A stretch of DNA of 64,000 nucleotides, taken from the NCBI RefSeq assembly GCF_003369915.1, contig NC_046676.1:4402001-4466000 (forward strand), in the 5' to 3' direction. Position numbers and translations under genes: made by a program. Source of the stretch: Drosophila miranda. Lineage: Eukaryota > Arthropoda > Insecta > Diptera > Drosophilidae. The notes below the pieces were generated by a model. The model saw only the letters and a program-made list of their open reading frames with translations, made no database searches and was not told the DNA's origin. This document shows, in pieces, positions 23,601 through 38,200 of this stretch (positions are counted from its first letter, which is position 1; every line of letters begins with the position of its first letter).

Positions 23601-26600
23601 ATATGTATAATATAAGTAAGAAATACTTTTAAATCATTCTTAAATATTGATTTTTTTTCACAATTTCCACCCTTCGTGCAAGGGTACAAATATACAAATT
23701 TCGGACACATTTGTCGGGGTGCATGTGATTAACTCATTCACCCACACTGTATTTAAATATAATTCATCAGAAAAATGGATCACCCACAGTATCTGAAACT
23801 TCGAAGCCACTTTTGGCGGAGGGTATACGTGTGAATGTACATGTGTGTCGTCTGGCTTCGGTAAGCACATCTGAGTAGACCGCAAGACAGTCTTAAAAGA
23901 ACAAATAACAACAAAGTCCACTCCCCCCTCACCACTCCATCGCCTTCTTAAGCCCCACCTTGCCCCAGAAACATGCAAATTTCCATGCGAACAAATTGTG
24001 CAATTGTTGCTGAGAGGAAACGAGAACCAGGCATTTAACACGTGTGGCACGTATTTCATTTTAGAGGCAAGCGAATACTGTGGCTGAACACTGGCCCAGC
24101 TCGAGCCAAGTCGAGCTGAGTTTTCCATTTTTCCGAGCAGCAACGAACCTTGGGGCTGGCCGCAGCGAAAGCAGGACAAAGGTCGGCTGGTGGTGAAGGG
24201 GTTTTGGCAAAAAAGATGAACATGCCACCATCAGGAGGCTCATAAAGGCAAAGCAAGAATTTGCCACAAAGCCCCAGTCCAGCAATGCACTTTAAGGCCC
24301 ACCCGCCCCCAGGACTGCGGCCTTTTAAGACTTCATTTTCCCGTCTGACTAAGCTAAGGCCATATCTCTGGCTTTCCCTTTATTTTTATTTGGCATGATT
24401 CTTCGTGGCCGGTTTATAAATTATTCCAATCCATTAGGACCCGGTTTTCACACTGTTTTGAATCTGGAGGCAACTGGAAAATGTGTGGAAAATATATAAA
24501 CCACTTGTACTCGTAATCTGCAACAACATTTTGATGGCTCTCGCCACACATGGCCCTCGCATACGCACACGTACCGAGTACCATGAGGGCCCACATATAC
24601 ACCCACACAGGCAAGCGCATAAACGCCATTGGAATTTCTCTCGCTGAGCTATTCCTTATTTACAGTTTGTATTTATTTGAAATATGAGCTACTTGCCAGA
24701 GAACTCACCAGATAAATCAGCAGAAACGTTTTCAAGCCGTACCCCTGAAGGCTGTCAGTTGGCATTATGTCGGACAACAAAAAAATCTCGACTGCGATAC
24801 ATTGCTCGGACCTCAAGTGGGCTGTAGAGAGCGAGAGAGTATGGAATAATGTGAATTACGTAAAAAAAATCTCTAATGGATGTGGGCCGACTGTGTATTC
24901 AGTCAAGCACCAAACAAACTGAATTTGTTTATGAATAAATCTCTGGCTAGGCTAGAGAAATTACGGACTTGGGAAATCAAATTGTTGGGTGTACGAACTT
25001 TTGAAGTCGGAATTAGACAAAAATGTACGATCTTTCAAGACGCCTTATTAAGAATCATATTTCGACATAAACTGAGCAATCCACAGATCAGTAAAAAAAA
25101 TAGGCAATAATAGGCAGTTTAAAGATTTATAATCCCCAAAGCTACCCTACATTTCTACATTTTAGTTCATATTGGGGCTCATTTGGGTTCCTTTGGGCTT
25201 TTGGTACATTTCATTCCTTTAAATGGAGTTAAAGTTGTTCAATAGTGTCGGTTTCTGTACAATCCAGTTCCTGGCACAGATATTGCATATGATACCCGTA
25301 GACGGTTTAAAAATGCGTCCTGAAATGTTAAGCTTAATTATTTATTATTTAATATCATTGATAAATTTATTTTAAATTAATTTTTGTATTGGATGTCTCA
25401 ACGCTGAATCTTGGGGTAATAATGTTGATTTGTTATTCAATTGAGTATCTAAAAGAATGGCTGTTGTGTTGTGCCATATTATTTTTGAAATCCTTTAAAT
25501 CAATTTCATTTCACTATTTCCTTCTATTCAAACGTGTTAATCCATTTTTATTTTCTTTGCCAATCTTTTGTCTTTTCCCGAGTAATGAATAAATTTCAAT
25601 TCGTAAAAACGGGTACACGAAATAAATGTGCACCTTAATGCAGGGGATTCATATTTATAAGCCCAGCAACCGACTCATGCCGTAATCCACAACAGAAACA
25701 GAAATTGGAAACACATAAATTGCCTTTATGCTCCGTCATTCGATTTGCAACAAAAGCGGGCCAAATCGGAAAACGTTTCAATGCATTGTTTCAGTGAAAT
25801 CCCAATGAATATCCAACGGCTTGTGCAGGGCCAACGTGAAACACCCATGGCTTGAGGAGAGTGGGAGGCAGAGGCAGCCACTACAACAATATTTTTTTAG
25901 GCAGATGCCGGCACGGAAATATTTCCGTATTTTAAAAATGTTAAAAGCTTGCTGGCCAAATCCCACCATCCGTAAAGTGCAGCCATGGAAAGCTAGCACT
26001 AGCAGAGACAGCCACTAGATGTGTTTCTGCCGAAATGCCATATAAACCGATTTCAACACGAACTCTTTAAGCAGACCAAAATTTGATTTATGCTCTATTT
26101 GGCTGCCTCATTTGGCACTTTATAGGGGCCCCGCACTTCTTTCAAATCAACAATTGATGCTGTTGTTTGTTTAAAAACGGCCAACGGAAATCAAAGAGAA
26201 ATTTCCGCATAAATCAGGGCAAGAGCACTCTGCAAAGGGAAGTGCAGATATGTGTATGCCACAGGCAGCATCCTATGATTAATGGGCCCAATAAATTTTT
26301 TGTGGAAATATTGAAAAAACACCACTAGTAGAAGACGCCGTCAGTTTAGTTCGGCCTGAATAGAGATACCATACCCTATCCGGGGGTTCTGTTCCGTACC
26401 GCTGAGCTCTGAGCTTCGATTCAGCTTTGACAGCCAGCGAATGGGAAATCAACGAACAAACATTTCATTACTCATACGTCGTGTGGTCCGTCCGTACACA
26501 AAGAGGAAAAACCATCGGGGGCAAAATATTGTGACATATGCAGGCGGCACGATTTCGCTTGGCTTCGTTTTTTAATACAAAACTGACGAACCGTCCCATC

Positions 26601-29111
26601 GAAAATATTTTCCGAACAGAGTTTTTCACAGTGCCCTTCACAGCGGCGGGTCCACGGCACTTCACAGCTGAGTGCTAAAATAGATGCCGTACACATGTAA
26701 CGCTGTACCACACATACAGACCTTGTACGACACACTACAGTGAAACACATTTTCCTGTTTTTACGAGTCCGCTCTGCTCTTTTCCCCCTGCTCCTTGGCG
26801 CTGTTTTTATTGCAGTTTCCTCTCTTTCGGTTCGCTTTTATCAAATGCAATTTACGGATCCCCTCGCATCGGACATTAGCGCAGGGTCGAAGTCGAGTCA
26901 AGCTTACTTAACGCTCCACAGATGCTTCGACTGCTCCTTTCTGCACCTTCCCCTTCGCTATCATTGTGCAGCTTTTTTCCGGCTCTTTTTCGCCTATGGC
27001 ACTTTCCGCACGTTTTTTTTTTTATTGCTAATTTCTGTTATTGCCAACGTTTTGCGTGAGTTTCACGCATTGTCGTAAAATATTTTTATGATCACAGAAG
27101 GGCCACCACCGCCCACACCCACACACTCCAGTAGGTGTGAGTGCCTCGCCTCTATGTAGGCGTCGTAGAGCAGCTAGAAAGATGGCTACTCGTCTGCTTC
27201 TGTCTATCAAAAAACACCAATACTTATCTTAAGATACACTTTCAACTCGGATCTCTCACTTTTTCAGTTCATCGATTACACATGTTTCCAACTAAATTTT
27301 GGCATATTTTTCCACATTCCAATCAAACAAATCGCTCATTCATTGGAGCACTGGAGGCAGGGCCAAGTCAATTGCTCAGGTCGCGTGGCATCGTTAAACT
27401 TAAGTGGTCCCTTGCCCCTTTCCCGCTCTCGCCATCCGTTTTATGGCTATAGCCAGTTAATAACCAAATTTGTCTGCTCAGCTTTGGCTTTGGCATTAAA
27501 CTGAAATACCTTCAGATGGGTGAAGCCACAACAGAACTTAAGAGCAGAACAGAGCTGAGCAGCGTTGAGTGATGTGATGCGATTTCATGTAATTTCTGTA
27601 ATAAATATAAAACTCTTATTATTTATCCCTGTGCCATAATAGCCAGGGAAGGAGAAAAGTACAGGAGAATAAAGGGAAAACTTTTGTGGCAGCTGTCATA
27701 AAAACGCTCTTAGATCGATGCCAGCGAAAGTGTTGTGCACACAAAATGCATTCAGCTTTCCATTGCCACTCGCCCCCTTCTTTGGTGCTCAAACAATTTG
27801 CAATTTCGTATTATATGCTGTTCGTTCAGAAACGGTTCTATAGATGTACTGATGTTGCTGTTGTCGCATCTGATTTTGAGTGCAGGCAGCAATTTGCCTA
27901 AACGATAGGAATACAGTCAGTCAGGGAGTGCAGGATTGGGAAGTGGAGGAGTGTGAGCTTTTTGGGGACTCAATTGAGTGTGGCACAGTGTCTTCCCTGC
28001 TGCTCCTACGATCCGGATACGCCTGATTGCCGCTGGGTTTTCATTTGACTCTTCTGCCCCACTCGAAATCAAACATCTCTACTCCTTGGGGTCCGAGGAA
28101 ATACTGGGGGCTGGCCATCAGTTTGGCCATTGTTTGTTTCAGCCTGAGTGCATACTTGTAGCAGGACCAACAGCAGCCACACCTCTTGATGATAAAATGT
28201 TGAATATTTGCACATATTCGCCCACTGTTTTTTTGTATAAAACTGCTCAACACAGCGCATAGATCGAAGAGTGTCACAGATCCTGAGCTGCAGGTAGTTT
28301 TCGGGGGACAATCACAATATTTGTTGTTCTTTTATCCTGATTCTGACCAGATGTGTGCAAGGTATATATTAGTACTGTAATAGAAATAATTGTTTTCTAA
28401 TACACTTGCAAATAACTAATATAAAAGCCATACAAAAGTTACACAATTTTCAGTTCAATATGCTGCTAAGTACACCAACCTCCGCCCTCTCTCTGCCTCT
28501 CCCTTTCCGCACGACTGCTTACAGGCCAACTATTTTAAATTGCTGACCAATGAAATAATTGCTCGTTGAATGAATGAAAAGCGTCCCAACAAATTAAAAA
28601 ATTCAAGATACAAAGAAGGCACGAGTTTAAAAAATAAATGTGTACAGACAATACAGTGCGTTTTGGGACTTTAGGTCTTCATTGTTTTGTTGATTACTTC
28701 ATAATATAAAAATTATTGAAGTAAAATAAAATTGTATTATTTTAAGATAAATATTTTAATCAATCAATAAATTGTCTCGATATATAAGTAAAACTTGCGA
28801 CTTAATACCATTTTTAAGTAAATTTCTGCCTAAATTTTAAGGTTTCCTTCCGGTAAATTTGCTACACTCGACAATTAATAGAAAAACAATTGTTAAAGGG
28901 GGAGAATTAAATGCTTTCTTTATGTATTCGTTCTGAAATCCGAAGCAAAAGATACAAATATTAATACTAAACCACTACCAGCTTTAAGCAATTATGTCGG
29001 TGAAACGCACTGTATCTAGCAACCACCCCCAGCAGTTGGAAAACCAATTAAGTTCCGATTCAAACGGGCTGAAAAACGCAAAATACTTATGGGGGCGGGT
29101 GGCACAACCAC
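20628..29111. other. Long non-coding stretch before the hec coding exons
   Basis: AT-rich intronic or intergenic DNA. It includes very AT-rich blocks (about 23340-23660, 28680-28960), poly-T/poly-A runs and CAA-rich sequence at 20995-21060. No frame here shows a protein family, conserved motif or splice-supported exon. If the 8339 donor belongs to hec, all of this is its first intron. Confidence 0.5.
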
Positions 29112-29216
29112 ATGCAGTTTGCTGGAAACATTTATGAGCCTTTCAAAAGCAATTTGATGGACTCACGTAACACATTTGCAACTTTTCAGCCCACGCAGCT
29201 CCAGTTGAATGCAGCC

Positions 29217-32200
29217 ATGAGTGAGCAGAGCAGCAACAGCAGCAGCAGTGACAGTGGCAGTGGCAGCACCATTGCAGCGATTGCTGAAAGTGCCGCAGAA
29301 AGCGGCCCGGACTTCGATGCACTTCGCGCCGCCTGTAGTGCTCGCTTGAACGGGAGCAGCAGCCATCTGTCGGGTGAGTGTTTCAAACTGCAATTTTCAT
29401 GTCCATTATTCATGAGTAATTTTAAACTTACCATCCCTTCGCCCCCTGCGCTGCCACAGGACCCAGCCCAGGACCAGGACCAGAACCCGGACTCGGACCC
29501 CGCCCTTTCTGTCCCGGTACCTTTGATGGTTGGCTTTGCTGGCCGGATACGGCCGCCGGCACTTCCGCCTACGAGCTCTGCCCTGACTTCATCACGGGCT
29601 TCGATCCAACACGTAAGTACAGCGAGAGCTGGCGGACTGGACAGGGCAGGTGAATGAATGGTTGTTTGCTATGTTCCACAAAGGAACATCCGCTCTGGGG
29701 TCAGCTCGGGGATCTACATATGACAGAGAGAAAAAACCAAAAGCCAAAAATGCCCACGGAAATTTGTTTGCGCAAGCAGCCTCGTTTCTCCGATGGAATG
29801 AGAGACACCACTCCACTCCTCTGCCCAGGACGCAGCTCATCTTCAGATTCATACACATTTTCATATGAATACAAATTAATGTACTTGTATAAATATATGT
29901 ACGCTCCCAGCCAGGTCAAATCAATTGGAAAGTTGTTATGTTTGTGCTTTGATTTCGTGTCGTATGGAAACATAATTTCCTCAGAGGAGGAGACTAAGCC
30001 TCAGCTCCTGGGGCCACTAAATTATCCAAGGAGCAGGAGAAAAATGCTAAAATGTTTTCGCCTGATTTGCCACACAATTTTCTTGTGTGCCCTCAGTATA
30101 TTCTCAGTGGGCTCTCAGTTATGTGTGTGTGGCTTCTAAACGGAGCTGAAGCCGAGTCGGATGACTGGAGAAATTTAAATTAAAGCTTGAGAGAGCTGAC
30201 ATTATTACCAGGCTTACTCTTTAATGCTGAGGGAATATTATGAGCACAGATAAAAAGGTGCTGGCTATGTCTTGGTCCCCTGATGAGACAACAGAAGGAT
30301 AGAAAGAAGTTTCATTCAAACAAATAGTTTTGTCGACTCATTTCTGAACCATTACGCGACAGAGGTTGCACGCATAAAATCCACATCTGTCTGGCACACA
30401 ATGTGGCATTTAATAAGTAATTAGCAAATGAGTGCTTCATGAATCATTCAAGCGATTTCAAACAAATAGCACACATTATTATGCATGGCTAATGATAATT
30501 GGCTCGAACATTGCGAAAAAGAAACATAAAAACAAATAGAAAAAGAGATGAAGCGGCTAGAAAAATTGACTTGAATAATGAAAATATCAAAATGTGTATA
30601 AATATTTGAAGTAATTTATGGAATAAATCATTTGCCGTGCGCTGCATGTCAATTTGCATTTATCGCAGCAACATCCAACATGCCACAAGCCGCATACACT
30701 TCCCTGTGTCGCCTGACCGGCGCAAACGCACCCCCCACTGTGGCCGTGACCAGGACAACACTAAAATAGCAAAAGTTGAATGACTTTTTTTGCGGCTGTG
30801 TCAAATTTTTTTGTCAGGGAAGGAAGCCAACCAAAGGCCAAGAGGCAGAGGGTAAAGAAAGTGCCACTTTCACTACATTTAGCCTGTGGTAGCCTTGCCC
30901 CACCGACACTCTGCCACGCCTTCCGGGGTCGTCGCAAGCTTGTACAAGATTATGTGCTCTGGCACTGCGTCGCCATTAACTTTTATGGCACTTCCGGTCG
31001 ACGGATGTCGATGTGGTGCTGCGCTCAGCCGGGCCGAGCCGAGCTGAGCCGTGCTCTGCGGCAGCGGCTACTTATCTGCCACACTGAGCAGAGCAGAGCG
31101 GAGCGTATACGTGATTTTCAACGTCTGCGTGCTAACTGGCGATAAATGAGCTTGGCCAAAGATCAGCGTACAAACAAAGCGAGCAAAATACCGAACAAAA
31201 GGACAGAAAATCCACATACGAAATTCCTTTCTGGCTTTAACAGAGGTACATATGCAATCCAAATTGGCCGCACTTGCCACAACAATTGGGACTGGAAGTG
31301 CCACTCGAACAGCAAGTGAAATTCCTTCTCGTTCCTGTCGTACACATGCCACAAACAAAACAAACTTTGTGAAAAATTCTGAAATTGATTTTGGTTTACA
31401 CAGTTATGGAAATAGTTCCTTTCAACAAATAAAATACCAGAAAACCATTTACATGGACTCAGTGCTGCCGATTATCCACAATATCAGTTGGATTGCGGTC
31501 TACGACATTGGTGGGAAGGGAAAAGTATAATGATGAATGCCATTTGATGCACTTGTCAGATGGAAATGTACACAAAAGTACGTGTTTATTCGATGCAAGG
31601 TCCACGAAAGCCTGCACTATTTACCCAAGAGTTAATCGTAGAATAGCAAATTGGTTAAAGTAAATATTTGTATGTTGAATGCAATAAATTGTATATATGT
31701 ACATAAAACTTTATGGAAAACACCCTTAGGTATTGCCAGTTCTTGGTATGCTGTCCAGTTCTGTATAGATTTTTTATCAGTTGATATATGCGGATGGTGT
31801 TCCAGCTATATTCCGATTCTGTTACGAGATGTTTTAAAATGCTATTAGCCCCCAATTATCTGTAAGCCCTTCCCATAGCTCCTGAAAGAGTTTCCGTCAG
31901 CACAGGTTTCTTTTCTAGTCCTGTGTCCAGTGGAGGTTTAAAATCTTTCATGAGGGAAAATACATTTCCCACTCATTTCTCGTCACAGGATATGCTCACA
32001 AGGAGTGCGGCAGCGATGGAGTGTGGTTCAAGCATCCGCTGAACAACAAGACCTGGTCGAACTACACGACCTGCGTGAATCTCGATGACCTCGAGGTGAG
32101 TCGATCCACTTGATTTACTGACAACAAACTGATAAATCAGCAAAACGCACTAACCCACACCGCCTCGCCCTCGCCCTCACCAGTGGAAGCACAACGTGAA

Positions 32201-35200
32201 TCTGATCTATGAGGTCGGCTACGGCATCTCTCTTCTGGCCATCCTACTCTCGCTGGCCATACTCGGATATTTCAAGTAAGTAAGCCACAGGTCATCCTCG
32301 CCCTCAGTCTCAGCCTCGACCATATTCGACCTCCACATCCATTTATAGTTCATCTTTGCCCCAACTTTAACGGCGGCAGCCCAGCATGGAAAACCACTCA
32401 GGGCTAATGAGGTGCTCTTGCCGGTGCCATTGCCGTTGTCATTGCCGTTTCTGGCTATGGTATGAACGCTGGGGCTCTTGGCGCCGCACAAAAATATCCT
32501 GGCAAACAAATGCGCCAATGACTTAATCATCTGTGCACTCTCTTAAAACGGAACAATTGGTGTCGGAAATGAGAAAATACTTGGTCTTCTTCTCTCTCAC
32601 TCGCCACATTCGTTCTCTATCTCTCTCACTCTCTCTCTCTCTCTCTCTTTCTCTCTATCTATCTGTCTGTCAATCCATCAAACTGGATTGTGTCTACTTC
32701 AAGCAGGATATCGATTAATTTCCCAGTGTCTGCAGCACAATTAGTGCGCTCCGTTTGTTTATCACCAGCTCGGGCAGATAGAGATAGATATAGCGATGGA
32801 GATGGAGATAGAGAAACCGAAAAATACAGACAGAGCACCGACTGGCTAAAGTGTTTTAAATTGTGTCTCAAGGGCAAATGCACGAGAGCCAGCAACGTGT
32901 GGGAATTTGGGCGGACACAATTAAAAGTTTAATGACCAAAAGAACGCAGAGATCGAGCTCACACACAGAGAACAGAACTTTAATGAAAAACCCAGGAATT
33001 TAATTAAAAAATTTTTAGGGAAATCAATCAATTGAAAGGATAAATCACACATGTAGCAATGGGATGATAATCGAAACAAAAGCTTGTCACAAGGGGAAGC
33101 CCTCTCCTCTGAAGAAATTATTATTTCAAGAGTCAGACAGCATGACAACCTTAATCATTTCAAAGATATTTTTGCTTGCAATTCTCTGTTAGTAAAACTG
33201 ACAATCGCCAAAGAAAATTGTAAAAAAAATAAAAGCGCTTGATATTATAAAGGGACCAAGCACCCAACGATCCCGATTTCTAATAGGCCACACAAATTAT
33301 GTGTCACATGTAAAATAGCTTAGTAAAAAGAGAAAAACACATAAATATATTAATTAGGTAGTCGGTTTTTAAACACAGTATTTTCGATAGGGCCAAATTT
33401 ATTCCAAATATGAATATACATAGTAAGATATTTTCTTTTAATAATTTCTTTTCTTGAGTCAAATATTACGTTGTACAATTGAAAATCTGCAAAAATTAAA
33501 GTTTCGGAACTTTTCCTTCTTTCCGAAGACGTCACTGTTTTTGAACTTATATGAATTAAATTATTGCTTGTTTTCTTAAACAAGACTAAATGGGGTTTCC
33601 TTATATAAGAGATTAATATGGCATGAACCGAACATTCCGAAACTTCCTCTGGGTCTTAAGAAAACTGCCTTGAAATGCAGCTTGACCGCAAACAAGCAAC
33701 AGACGACATACTAAGCAGTTGGGCAAGCAATCAGATATATATCTGAACTGTGCTTTTTGCTCCCTCTTCGTTCCCCCGTCCAAGACCTCCTCTCAGGCGA
33801 TATGCAAAACGTGTTTTGGAAATTTATGCAAAAAACGAAGAGATGAAGATGAAAATTGCATTTTGGGCCAATTCCAGTGGAATAACAATCGATGAAATGC
33901 CAGCGAATGCTGATGCCAATGCCAATGCTGATTTATTCAAATATTTGTATTATTTTTGCACAGAACTCTGAAATGCGCCCGCATCACGCTGCACATGAAT
34001 CTGTTCGCCTCGTTTGCGGCCAACAACTCGTTGTGGCTCCTCTGGTATCTGATGGTTATGCCCAACACGGAGCTCCTGCAGGACAGTCCGGTAAGCTGGC
34101 ACCCACTCTTGAATGTCTGCACATTAACTTCTCCTGCTTCTTCCCAGGCCCGCTGCGTCGCCTTGCACATCAATCTGCACTACTTCCTGCTGACCAACTA
34201 CTCGTGGATGCTGTGCGAGGGCTTCTATCTGCACACAGTGCTCGTGTCCGCGTTCATTTCCGAGAAGAGGCTTGTCAAATGGCTGATCGCTTTCGGCTGG
34301 GGCTCACCGGCCGTTGTCATATTCGTCTACAGCCTGGCCCGAGGTCTGGGCGGCACCGCCGAGCAGAAGATACAGTAAGTGAATGAACGTGTGTGATGAG
34401 TGTGCTGGGAATTAGGAATCAGTTTAGCTCCCGCCCCTTGTACATCACTTGATAATCGAATCGCATTTGCAATTCCATAACTCTACCCCCTTCCTGTAGC
34501 TGCTGGATGAGCCCCACTGACTATGACAACATTCTGGTGGTGCCCGTTTGCATATCGATGTTCCTCAACCTGCTGTTCCTGTGCAATATTGTGCGCGTGG
34601 TGCTCCTCAAGCTAAATGCCCCGGCCAGCATCCAGGGCAGCTGCGGCCCATCGCGGACTGTCCTGCAGGCGTTTCGGTACGTTTTTGCTTGCTCTTTTTT
34701 TGTGGAGTGCCGCCAAACTCAAACTCAATAAGTGGGGGAAAGTCTGAAAACAAAGCGGGAAAGCTACACTCGACTCTCCACTGGCCCTCGGGGCGTATGC
34801 GTAATTATATTTTCCTTCACTTCTTTTATTTACCCGAAGCGGAGCCCATTCCTGTCATCTGTGCTCTCTTATTGCTTATTCGTTTTGCACTTGGAAGTTT
34901 TCCTGATTTTACATTTTAAATTACGCATACGCCGCGTTGGCTTGCATGTTAATACATTCCCTCTCCGACGAAAGGCGAAAAAACAAGGCATTATACAGCC
35001 CTCTTTTTTGCTCCTTTTGCTCCTGCAGAGCCACGCTACTACTGGTTCCACTGCTTGGCCTCCAGTACATCGTCACCCCGTTTCGTCCTGCGCCAGGACA
35101 TCCCTGGGAGAATACATACGAAATCATCTCAGCGTTTACGGCCTCATTCCAAGTAAGTAAAATGTTTTCCCATTCTTGGTTCCGCTTTTTCGGCTGCTTT

Positions 35201-38200
35201 TGTTTTTCTGGCATTCTGGCATTAAAATGATTTTACGACTGCGAGCGGGGCTAAAAAGTTATGTTCTGGATGTTAGTTCAGCCCGTGGGTGTGGTGTGGC
35301 GGTGTGGGTTGCCATGGATCGGCGACTCCATAGCCACATGCTGGCCACAGCCACAAATTGAGAATGCAAATAAGCCGACTCTGGCAGGGCTTCATGCAGG
35401 AATTACTAATATGCCAAGACCCCAGCGGACATACCCGAAGCTCCACGCAGCTCATTAGGCTTTAGCGGAGGGGACTACAGAAAATCAATAGGGAAATGCG
35501 GAATTTCCTCCATTGGTATTTCCCCGAGCTGCAGCTTATTAAATTTCTGGCAGAGATTGAAATATCCTGCTGCTCCAACGCCGTTGCCTGCCAGCAAAAA
35601 GCGTATAAAATGCATTCCCGTATTGTTGGCATAGACGTAACTCCCAAGATTATCTCTCAATGGGGTTTAAAAGCAGCATTTATTATCGAGTAAGATCAAA
35701 GAGAACCAGACATTACTTCTCTGAGTCTGCTCTCTCGTGCATTAGCATCATTAGTTGAGTGCACGGATTATATTTACCAATAACTTTGTATTACCAACAC
35801 TTTGAAGATTTACAAAAACAAAGCTCATCTCTTTTCGAACATCAAAGGGGAGCTACAGAACGTTATCCGCTGGTCTTATGACCGCTATGAAACGAGAAGC
35901 AAACGAAAAAAACTGTCCTGGCTATGATATACATATAAGCCAGAAGAGGTTTACATCCCTTTCATACTCCTTTGGCCATGGTTGTAACTCAGAGAAGGAA
36001 GATATTCCGTCCCTTTAAAGTAGATAAATGTATTTATTCTTTAACAGCAGCAGAAACTCGTTCCCAAAAAAAACCAAAAATTATTCAACAATTTTAAAGC
36101 CCCAAATCTATCAAGAAAATCGGTTTAGTTCACAGCGGAAATGTGGTGTTGCGTAGTGCAATAGATCGAACTATAATATAAACATTAATACACATAGAAA
36201 AATGGCATATAAAAAAAAACCTACCATTATTTGGATTAAATATTCGGTTTTTAAATACAAACATAGTCAAAATGAAAAGCATGCTCTTTGAGTTGAACAT
36301 AAATCTATTATAAAGATTTATAAATAAATAAAAAATTTGTGGGAAATATATCTCATCTCAATTTGAAAATATTAAATTTAAATATGAAATATATTTGTTT
36401 TAAATGTAAAAGACTAGCTGTTCTCTAGGTAGAGGTGGTTCCTATGTGGTAAAGTCGGAAAAAATTCGTTGAACAAACAGACGGACTAAACAAGCATCTA
36501 CCATGATCCAAATACGACTGCAATCATCCTTCTTGAAGAGCTCTATCGAAATATATCAAAATATTTACATGGGCGAGTGCCAAATATGACTCCACCCAAA
36601 TATGACAATCAGCTTACTGCAAAAACAGAAAAACTGAGGGGCAAAAATCGAGTACCTAAAAAGCACAACATTCCCATTGGCATTAATATAAAATGCCACT
36701 AAGCTTCAGTTGCGTTGTTTTTCCAAGAGCTGAAGAACGGCAGCTTGAGCAGGAATCTGTACAACAAAAGTGTCACCTCTGCCTGAGCCGCTTTTGTCAA
36801 TGTGAATCGATGGTTGACTGATACAAGCGTTCGCTCACAAGTTGACTTTTTAAAGTCAGTTTGTGAGTGGCTTTTCCGCCCGACCGCCTTCCACATTTCT
36901 CTCTCTCTCTTTTTTTGGCTTATGTTTTGTTTCATGCTATCTGCTTGGCAGATTGCAAAGTTTTACCCACTCCGCACACTGGAACTCTGAGGTTGCATAT
37001 AATTTGGATTTATTGTGGCTGGCAGCTGTAGGAATGCTTGAAGTCGTAAAAGACTTGCCACAAGTTTTAAGCTGCGTAAAGAATATCTAAATAATTTCTG
37101 TTGCAAGTGCGGAGGGGAATGCAAAAGCCAGCAGATTCTTGGCCAAAAATGAAAGTGTATTTGTATAAAAGCGCGTTTATTTAGCCACAGCAAGAGCGGG
37201 GAAAACTGACTGCAATTGGCATTTTGTCAGCTTCAAAACATTTTCCCAGTGCGTCCTCCCCGTAATCTCCCCCCTGATTGAGTCTCTCTTGATCTCTTGG
37301 CGAGGGCTCGAGAGCGAGGGCTCGGAAACAGTTTGTATTTAACAGATGTGCAGACAAACACACAAATTGTACTGCAATTGAATTAAAAACTTCCTTTAGA
37401 CAGGAAGAAAGTAGCAAACAGCAAATGTCAACCAAAATCATCGTGATATACGACGATAACCGTCCGAAGTTTCCGGGCTGGAACTTAACTTTTGCCCGAG
37501 CGATTTGTCTACTTTGCTAATTGGTTTATTTACTTGGCCAACTATGTAAACCAAGCCAACTATGCTGACCATCTTGCATATCCAATAGGAGCACGGAAGT
37601 TTTATATATGGTCATGTGGGTTTTATTTGGGTGTAAGCTGGTACGGAGTGTTTACACATACATATCTTTATAATTTGATGAAGGAGTTTTTGGTGGAGCA
37701 ATGCTGCAATTAAAAGACTCTATGTGCAAAATCATTCAAAGATTCCGTCCATATAATTCACACAAAATCTGACTCTTCATTGTCAGTTGGTTACACCACC
37801 ATGGACATTATATTTGAGTGCCAATACTCCCCAACATCCCTGAAACTCATAAACAAGACAAAGAGAGGACAGGAGGTAGAGTGAATGTACTCTGAATTGC
37901 ATTTTAATGTACTCCTATGTAGGAGCAGAGTCTATGGCCAGAAAATGAAAGACAAACAATACAAATTCTATAAAAATGCAAAACCTTGAAATAATATTGT
38001 ATTTATAGACAAAATAGTTTAAAGTTTTCTGATTGTATGCACAAGTGGAGATTTTTAAAATAATATTTTATTTACAGAAAACTACCAGCTTTTAAGAATT
38101 AGAAATTTATTGCAAAACAATCACTGCAGGCAGTAAACGAACAGTATCGAATCCCAAGATTCCCCCTTGGGATAAGTGAGACCAAAACAAACGAGGGGGA

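Noticed and set aside
29112..29216. N-terminal extension of hec from the upstream ATG at 29112
   Set aside because: It would cross a good acceptor (TTTTCAG ending at 29189) and adds no signal peptide. The ATG at 29217 is preferred, though the longer start cannot be excluded.
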